NCBI GenBank assembly: GCA_026008535.1
Contig: BRKX01000003.1
Coordinates: forward strand, 24,294,001-24,358,000
From: Perilla frutescens
Taxonomy: Eukaryota; Streptophyta; Magnoliopsida; Lamiales; Lamiaceae
Length of the DNA stretch: 64,000 nucleotides
Direction of reading: 5' to 3'
Numbering within the stretch: position 1 is the stretch's first letter; each line of letters begins with the position of its first letter. The position numbers were made by a program, and so were the translations under genes. The notes beneath the pieces were generated by a model. That model was given only the letters and a program-made list of their open reading frames with translations, was not told the origin of the DNA and did not search any database. Below are positions 57,224 to 64,000 of this stretch, in pieces.

Positions 57224-59330
57224 TGTTAGGAATGGGACTACATGAGATGTTATCAACATTATTGATAACATTGTCCTCAATGTTATACACGGTGTATAAC
57301 ACCATTCCGACAACATTGACCGAAACATTAGGTATAGTGGATATAGGTGGTTAAAATAGTGGATAAAATTAATTTTGAAATGGTCAAAATTAGATCGTTC
57401 AGGAACCATGATGTTCTCTCTGTCTTTGAATAACTGTCACAGGTAGTGGAGCAGTTATCCGAAATTGAAGAGACCGTGACAAGAGGAGGTGATCTGGAGA
57501 GCAGTTACCTTTGGATCATTACTATTGAGAAAGATGTGTTCCAGATGATGTTATCAGTTTGATTGATAACATTGAAGTCAATGTTATATCGAATGTGTTC
57601 CGTTATTCTCGTGACATCGAGTACAACTCTCTAGAAGTTAATCTTATTCCTCTTCTATATTTTCAGATTAATTAGTTATAATTGATCTGATGTATTATTG
57701 AATCTTATCTCTTTATTATTCCTATGTGTCTGGTTGATTTATTCTGAAGGGATAAAGAGATAAGCTTCAAACTTTTAGGGTTTTGACTTTGTCAAAACAG
57801 TTCCTAATTTTAAGGAACATTTCTCCACTACCTTTGGGTTCTAACGTGTGTCTGCAGATTGAAGACGTTGTGGGTAGTTATAAGAGTAGTGGTGAGTGGA
57901 TTCCATGATGTGAAGATGTGTTACAGCGAGTGTTGCATGTAACATCAACATTAATATCAATCGGTGGACCTAAAGTTTAATCTTGTTATTTCATATTTTT
58001 TAGGATTAATTTATTTTAAATTAATCTGATTATTTTGTGATTTATGTCACATTTTATTTTTCACGTATTTAGGGATTTATTGGTTAAATAATTCTGGATT
58101 AAATCGTGGATGATGATTGATTTTGACTTGTTCAAAATCTATTCCGAATTTATAGGGATGTGATGTTCCCACTCTCTCTTGAACACTAACCATTGTAGGT
58201 GAACGTGGATCACTGGAGTAATTGCCTCTATTATACGATGTTTAAGAACATGTGCTCCGCAATGCATAAAGTAGTTATTCAAATCCACTACAGCAATGGA
58301 AAGTGGAATGCAGTTGTTTCAAGGCCACACCTCTTGTGATCGTGGAGCAACTGCTGAAACAAGATAGGAGGAGCATTTAAGGTCTCCTTAGACCTTGAAA
58401 TCATTCAATCTAGTGTCTATTGGAACTCGTCTACATTCACATCGACATCTCCCTTATTGTCTAAATGAACAATGGTATGTATCCTTGTTGTGTTTGTAAG
58501 GTATAGATTAGATTGAATGTTGTGAGTTCTTCCAGTAGACATTGTTTATCTACCTAAGTGCTAGGTAGTGTTTTTTACAAGGATTGTCTGAGGGAGTGAA
58601 GCGAGGACAATTTCTATTATTTTCATATAGATTATTCGAAGGAGTGAATCGAGAATTATCTCTATGTTGTTTTATCTTTGATGCAAGCAGGTTATCATCG
58701 TGGTTTGTGAGAAGCTCTGAACCTTGCATCTAGTATCGTCTCGAAGATCCAAGACATCCTCCCCGACATCTGCCTAGCATCTCAATCAGCTGGAGACTTT
58801 CATTCTAGTTGTGTGTGTAGGTTAGATAGTTAACTTTGAGAGTCTAAGATTTATAGTGAATTGTTGTTATCTATCTAAGTGTGTAGATAGGTTTGTTTTG
58901 AGTGATTATTTGAGTGAGTGAAGCTAGGATAGTCCTCTATATGTTTTATGCAGTGTTGTCAAGGGAGTGAACCGAGACAACATCAGCATTGTTATTTTTA
59001 TCACTTGTGATAGTGAATTTCACCCTGAGGTAATCACATACCGAAGGTGTGTGATTTAAAACTATCTTTCGTGCAAGTTGCTTTAAATTTCCGCTGCGCG
59101 TTAAAGACATAGTGGTTAACACTGGCTTCAACATCAACTCTATTATCTGCACGTTAACATTTTACACAAGCTATTTTTTACTTGTGTTTTAAAGTTATTT
59201 CTGTGCAAGATATTCTATAAACTTCCTTTGACAATGTTGTTGGTAAAGTGAGTAACACTGACTACAACATTGTATATAACTTTGCACGAGGTTTTGTTTT
59301 TCACAGTATTTGAGGCAATAAATTCTAACA
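57224..59330 (+). repeat. 3' LTR of copia-2, with internal deletion
   Basis: 2107 bp. Aligns with the 5' LTR apart from a deletion of roughly 360 bp at about 57393 and scattered substitutions. It has about 130 bp (59085-59215) of sequence not seen at the same place in the 5' LTR. Confidence 0.88.
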
Positions 59331-60016
59331 GCTTTCAACTTGTCTCAAATTCGATAGTTCTTGCATAGAGTTTGATTTTGGTGAATTCAAACTTAAAATC
59401 AACCGTTTCGTTCGTGATATCTTGTAGTATCTAGGTTAGACAGCCACAAAGATTACTCCATTGGTGCGTTTCGGATTCTCATCGATCTGGGGTTCGTTTC
59501 GGGTGAGATTCACAATCTATCTTTCATTTTTGTCATCTCCTTCGCACATACCTTCATTCTAGCCACCACAACGCCTTGATACTCATTCTATACCATCCAT
59601 AACATCACCTATATCATTCATATAGCTGCCCATACCCAGTAGGTCGTATATTGAAGCCATAACCGATTTTCTAGCCCTAGAATAGCCGATATTGACCACC
59701 ATTCCATCTCTCAAACCACTCATGATTTTTAGCTGATTTTTGGATATGTTTTTCTTGACTTATTGTTGTACCTTGTGTTAAAATTTGAACTTAATCCGAC
59801 TTTGTTTGCTTAGGTTTTCAGTCACGTCATTATTTGGGTTTTTCGGGTTAATTTGTGTTGTTTTTTGTTTAATTCTTGTTCGAATTTTATTGGGCGTTTA
59901 GGTCAGATTATTTAGAATATTATTACTCTTCATTTCAGTAGTTATTTGGGTTGAATCATTCTTATAGTTGACGTGTGTTCGTTTCTAGCTTCCACATTCT
60001 GATTGGTCGTATTATA
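59331..60016 (+). repeat. 5' LTR of gypsy copy C, remainder
   Basis: Continues after the GCTTT duplication and ends just before GTTTTTGGTATCAGAGCC. The last bases (ATTATA) lack the CA expected at an LTR end, probably by mutation. No ORF. Confidence 0.7.
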
Positions 60017-60021
60017 GTTTT

Positions 60022-60034
60022 TGGTATCAGAGCC
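60022..60034 (+). other. Primer binding site of gypsy copy C
   Basis: TGGTATCAGAGCC, an unchanged initiator tRNA-Met type site. A leader of about 930 bp without convincing genes follows up to the gag ATG at 60965. Confidence 0.88.
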
Positions 60035-60964
60035 ACGTCAACTTTGGTTGGTCGTGGTTCAATCCAAATTCGTGTGTGGCACAGTAGGGGCAAGAGTATT
60101 CGATCTCATTGATGAAAAAAATAAATTGATAAAAAACTGAATTGATCGAGCCCTATTATGTTACGTTTGTTCTTGCTTTGTTTCTTGAATTTCTTGATTA
60201 ATTTTGTTGACCATTGTTGAGTTTGGGTTGCTTTATTCTTGTTTTTCTTGTGTTGTATCGCAATTTTCCATTCTTCATCATATAGCGATTGGGGATGTCA
60301 CATTGCATTGTAGGGAGTCTAATTTTTTGGTTCTTGGTGTTTGATTATAGGGGGATCGAATTTTGTGTTTCCTAGTTGAATTGGGATTGTTTTTGTTAGT
60401 TTCCTAGTTGAGTCGATCTTATTTCCTTGTTAGATTATTGCTCACATTGAAGTACAATTTGTGTCCACAATTCACCTAATTTCCTTCCAATTTTCGGCCA
60501 AAAACACCCATTATCCATCTTTTCCCTACCAATTTTGTTCCAGAACTCCGATTTTCCTCCATAATATCATTCCAGAAGTGGAATGATGTTTTGCACAAGA
60601 CTCACGAATTTGCCATGACCTATGTGTACTTTTAGCCAAATTCGATCATCTTCGAGGTGAAATTACCTGGTGAAAATTTTTCGATTTTTCCGTTTCTTCA
60701 AATTTCTTTTCTTTTCCACCCATACAATCGAAACTGACCACATTGCAGCCTACTTCGTGGTGTTTTGTATACCCAGTGGTACTTTGGAAGTCAAGTTTGA
60801 GCTCTTGACTAGAGTTGGAGAAGTCAGTAGCAGTTCTATCGAGACATCAGAGACAGTTGGAGTTGACATCTAAAGTGTGCCGAAAAAAAATTTGAGTGAT
60901 ATACACGAGAGTTAAAAAATAAGTGAGGCCCTTGTCTTTTGTTTTATTTATTTTTCAAGTATAA

Positions 60965-62610
60965 ATGGAATCCAGAGATGGTTATAAGTCGCATGATAAG
61001 GCACCCGCATCACCTAATACTCCTACAAACATGGCTTTATCGACACCACAACCGTGGGATGCCCAGTATCACTATCAAGTACCGGAGAACAAGTTAGAGG
61101 ATTCATTGGCCAAAATGATGGCACAACTTCAGCTTCTTACTGCTCGAACTCCTGTACCACCACTAGTTCAAGGCCAACCTGTCCAGCCAGAAGGAGCTGC
61201 TCGACAGCCAGCAGTAGCTCATGAGCCTGAAGTAGCTCGTCAGCCAGAAGTACTTACAGCCGAGCCAGCCAGAACGAATGCTAGACCACATCAAGCTCAG
61301 TTTCGCCAACCTCATGTGCAGTTTAACGATCCCTATGATCATGAGACAGAAGGAGATTATGATGACTTTGCAGAGGAATCAAAGGCCGAGTTTGAGCTAT
61401 TTCAGAGACGTGACCGACCATGTCAGCCTTACAGACATGTAGCCCGCACCTAACCACAGTATCAGCCCCGACGTGTAAACCCCGACAGCTTATTAAATAA
61501 CATCAAGACAAGCCTACTGACGTTCAAAGGACTGTATGATCTAGACCTTTACCTCGACTGGGAGAGGAAGTTCAACAAGATTTTTGATTGTTATGATCTC
61601 CCAGAGTTGAAGAAGGTGTAGTTAGCTTCTATGGAATTCACCAGGTATGCAGCTACTTGGTGAGAGTTCCAGCAGCACCGACACCGCAGAGACAGATACC
61701 CTTTGATTGACACCTGGCAGGAGATGAAGGATGTTATGAGGGGTCATTTCATTCCTATGAATTATGAATAGGAATTGGAATGAAAGCTTAGCTAGGTTCG
61801 TCAGGGGTTTAAGTGTCTTCTTTATTATATCTTCTTTTCTTTCTTCCTTCAGATAAATAAAAAATTCCAGAGTATATCTTCCCACGGTCAAGGCCCGGTC
61901 TATTGAGAAATACCATAAGGAGTTAGAGACAGTGCTGAACCGGGTTGGGAAAGAAGAGACGTTGGTTGCTACAATCAACCGATACATTAAGGGAATGAAT
62001 CTAGACATCGTCTGTGAAGTCGAGTTGAGGGACTTCACTAGTATTGAGGCCATGATCCACTATGCCTCAATTATAGAGCGGCAACTCAGAGATGGCCGCA
62101 GAAGACCATCATGGTCGATGCCAGTACGGATACAGTGGGATCGAGGTGAGTCTTCCACGCCTATAACAGCCCCTACACGCCCTCAAGAGCAGTCCGCGCC
62201 ACCAGCTCACTGTGTTGATCAGTCTACATCACAACCTACACGTAGACCCGAGTATAGTTTACCTACACCACATTGAAGTAATTTGAATTGCACTGTATAG
62301 CAAAGCCAGCCGTTGAATGACACACTAGTGAGAGTACGTGATGTTCAGTGTCACAAGTGCAAAGGATAGGGACACTTTCAGGCACAGTGTCCTAACCGTT
62401 GGGTTCTTTTCATCACTGAACAAGACGAGCTAGAATCCGCTAGTGAAGAGGAGGCTACCGAACCTATTGATTCAAAGGTCGAAGATCAGCCCCTTAAGGG
62501 TCCTCCTAAGATCGAGATTGAAGATGAGCAGCCGCAGCAAGCCCATGTGAGTCTTGTTGCCATTCGAGCTTTGAGTCTTATACATGAAGATGAACATGAT
62601 GATCAGTGAG
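60965..62610 (+). pseudogene. Gag (copy C), broken
   Basis: Opens with MESRDGYKSHDKAP and runs 162 codons: a coiled-coil-like KLEDSLAKMMAQLQLL segment, then a Pro/Gln/Glu-rich linker with a repeated 'HEPEVARQPEV' wording, ending at TAA 61451-61453. The Gag core follows in broken frames (LYLDWERKFNKIF; MEFTRYAATW), with a T-rich insertion near 61815-61875 relative to copy B. Open piece 61932-62276 reads GKEETLVATINRYIKGMN and IEAMIHYASIIERQLRDGRR. The knuckle near 62351-62390 is CHKCKG-stop-GHFQAQC: the usual Trp codon has become a stop. Confidence 0.85.
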
Positions 62611-63300
62611 ATAATATCTTCTACTCTCGGTGCTCTATCCAAGATAAGACATGCTCACTCATTATTGATAGTGGAAGCATTGCGAACGCTATCAGTCAAT
62701 ATGCTGTGGGAAAGCTGGAGTTGGTACCATAAAAGTATCTAAAACTGTACCGATTGTAGTGGTTATCAGACAGAGGCGAGATACACATTGGATATCAGGT
62801 ACATGTCACCTTTTCCATTAATCATTTTACTGACACTATTTTGTGTGAAGTCATTCCCATGGAGGCGGCACATATTTTGCTTGGTCGTCCTTGGCAATTT
62901 GACAGAAAAGCAATACACGATGGATTCACCAATACCTATGCCATGACCCGAGAAGGACGGATCACTAGACTATGGCCATTAGAGCCTAAGTACGTTGTAA
63001 AAGATCAAAAGGGGATGCTGGAAAGGTTCCAAGAAGAAAGAGAGAAGAGGGCAGTCGAGAAAAAGGCCATCACCGCAGCAAAAACTTCAGCCTTAGCACC
63101 ACCGGATTCTCCTAGAGAATTCTTGTTCGATAGAGAAGCATCCAGATTCGTTGCACATGTAGATCAAATTTGCAGCCTCTTATTTTCTGTTAAAGGAGTC
63201 GACAAGGCAATCAATACGGGCTTGCCTCTTGTACCGGTTACGTTTAAGAACAGTGTTATTGATGTGCTTTCTTTACCTAGTGATGTGCAGATAGAAAGGG
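62611..63300 (+). pseudogene. Protease and linker (copy C)
   Basis: SLIIDSGSIANAI near 62650-62700 is the active-site segment. After two stops, an open piece gives PMEAAHILLGRPWQFDRKAIHDG and a basic/Ala-rich linker, to ...VLSLPSDVQ at about 63289. In copy B the next residues are the start of RT (PLMEEFADVFPEE), which is absent here. Confidence 0.84.
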
Positions 63301-63527
63301 TCAAGTTCAAGGTTGAAGACGACTCCTGCATAAGCACTAAACAGGTGAAGGAGAATGATCAACAAGTCAAGTCCTGTGTGCATGAGAAGCCCATTAAATG
63401 GCCTAGATAAGGACCTGATTTACTCGGTGAGTATATATGTCTTTCCATATTTAAGGTTACTGATTTATTTCCTATTCCTGTAGATGACTTTGGTGAGGAG
63501 GACTCGAATTCGAGGTCGAATTCTCTT
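63301..63527 (+). pseudogene. Pol deletion scar and C-terminal pol tail (copy C)
   Basis: After 'LPSDVQ' come about 35 residues without similarity (IERVKFKVEDDSC...KPIKWPR), and then the conserved end of the polyprotein (LLGEYICLSIFKVTDLF, DDFGEEDSNSRSNSLEEE), as in copy B at 25310-25430. RT, RNase H and integrase are missing, about 2.4 kb relative to copy B. Confidence 0.78.
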
Positions 63528-63540
63528 GAGGAAGAGGAAA

Positions 63541-63859
63541 TGATGAGACCGTGCGTAGCATTGATGATTCAAACTCGGAGTTGCAGCTAAGAGGTCCAAT
63601 TGAAGATTGATGTTGGGGAGCAAAGGGACGTGCACTATATAATTAAATCAACTTGATTTAATTATTTATCCATTAGTATAGTTGGTTTTATTTAATTTAA
63701 TTAGAAGCCCAATTATCACAACTTGTTTAGGTGTTATTGGGCTAAATGATTTATTTATTTTATTTTAAGCCTAGATCGAAATTAAGCCCAAATACTTGTT
63801 AAATTTCATGTCCTAGGATAGTACTTAAGCTATGTTTCGACATTATTGTGATTTAGACT
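63541..63859 (+). repeat. 3' LTR of gypsy copy C, truncated
   Basis: Matches 49365-49690 up to GTGATTTAGACT, then stops. A 14-base filler (63860-63873) and SIRE sequence follow. Confidence 0.86.
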
Positions 63860-63870
63860 TTTTGGGTGGA

Positions 63871-64000
63871 ATGTGATGATTACCAATTTTAGGAGCAACC
63901 TTGATCACAAGAGACTTTTTGGGTGGAATGACCCTGTCATTCTTTGTTGAGACATTCTTCTTTTGCTGCTTTATGATGTTGTAGATCAGTGAAGGATAGC
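63871..64000 (-). pseudogene. SIRE fragment 3: piece of the post-pol ORF, runs off the window
   Basis: About 130 bases aligned with 47408-47540 with roughly six differences. It encodes the same LIYN(S)IIKQQKKNVSTKND and KKSLVIKVAP segment on the minus strand. It is a third copy of the ORF seen at 37759-38640 and 46891-47772. Confidence 0.85.

Larger units (their letters stand above)
49715..59330 (+). mobile_element. SIRE-type Ty1/copia element 2, pol mostly deleted
   Basis: 9616 bp. LTRs 49715-52184 and 57224-59330 start TGTTAGGAATGG and end ATTCTAACA. The identical target duplication GCTTT flanks it (49710-49714, 59331-59335). The interior has a primer site, gag remnants, only the last part of RNase H from pol, a post-pol region and the polypurine tract. 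It is inserted in the 5' LTR of gypsy copy C. Confidence 0.92.
49344..63866 (+). mobile_element. CRM-like Ty3/gypsy element (copy C), pol-deleted, interrupted by copia-2
   Basis: 5' LTR 49344-49714 plus 59331-60016 (split by copia-2). Primer site TGGTATCAGAGCC at 60022-60034, leader, gag, protease, a large pol deletion, polypurine tract GAGGAAGAGGAAA (63528-63540), and 3' LTR start at 63541 cut off after about 320 bp. Same family as copies A and B by Gag and protease. The element needs RT and integrase from elsewhere to move, and gag is itself broken. Confidence 0.85.

Noticed and set aside
1..64000. Host gene, resistance gene cluster or other non-transposon system
   Set aside because: Every coding stretch with recognisable domains belongs to Gag, Pol, SIRE post-pol, CACTA, Harbinger or hAT sequences. 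The remaining open frames are short and unsupported.

Overview
The window is plant nuclear DNA, most likely from a eudicot, made almost entirely of transposable elements inserted into one another. I found no host protein gene, no rRNA or tRNA gene, no CRISPR array and no bacterial-type signal. The evidence for a plant is the set of families present: Ty3/gypsy chromoviruses of Tekay, Reina and CRM type primed by initiator tRNA-Met, Ty1/copia elements including SIRE-type copies with an extra ORF after pol, CACTA (En/Spm) transposons with tnp2 and subterminal repeats, PIF/Harbinger, hAT and a Mutator-like MITE. The species cannot be named from this sequence.

Layout. 1-8007: a young Tekay-type gypsy element on the minus strand. 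Its gag-pol frame is 1449 codons, its LTRs match with no substitution seen, and one in-frame amber codon sits early in gag. It lies in a decayed CRM-like gypsy copy (8008-11010), which is fused to a 5'-truncated CACTA element (11011-13318). 13773-15574: a PIF/Harbinger copy containing an 86-bp MITE with a perfect 9-bp target duplication.

16859-36364: a Ty1/copia element bounded by the duplication CTCAC across 19.5 kb, inserted in a SIRE-type LTR. Within it lies a CACTA element (about 17318-30133, minus strand), and within that element's tnp2 frame lies a CRM-like gypsy element with both LTRs (18475-26706).

36365-49343: two SIRE-type fragments on the minus strand, each with an LTR piece, polypurine tract and the end of the post-pol ORF. 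They are separated by a truncated gypsy LTR (38708-40335) and a structurally complete Reina element (40336-45973, duplication CTATC). The second fragment carries a complete 1129-bp hAT derivative (47781-48909) with an 8-bp duplication.

49344-63866: a third CRM-like gypsy copy that keeps gag and protease but has lost RT and integrase. Its 5' LTR is split by a pol-deleted SIRE-type copia element (49715-59330, duplication GCTTT). Its 3' LTR is cut off and joined through a short templated filler to another SIRE fragment that runs off the window.

Only the Tekay gag-pol still reads essentially intact. All other element genes carry stops, frameshifts or deletions. The duplications, inverted repeats and in-frame flanks allow the insertions to be ordered: CRM-like into CACTA-2, CACTA-2 into copia-1, copia-1 into a SIRE LTR on one side; copia-2 into a CRM-like LTR on the other. 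No truly new autonomous system is evident. The most unusual items are the 86-bp MITE, the hAT derivative with GCGATATAT arrays, the acidic-tailed SIRE ORF whose tail grew by microsatellite expansion, the gag-plus-protease-only gypsy copy, the filler-bearing junctions, and the GC-rich spliced-leader-like block in CACTA-2.
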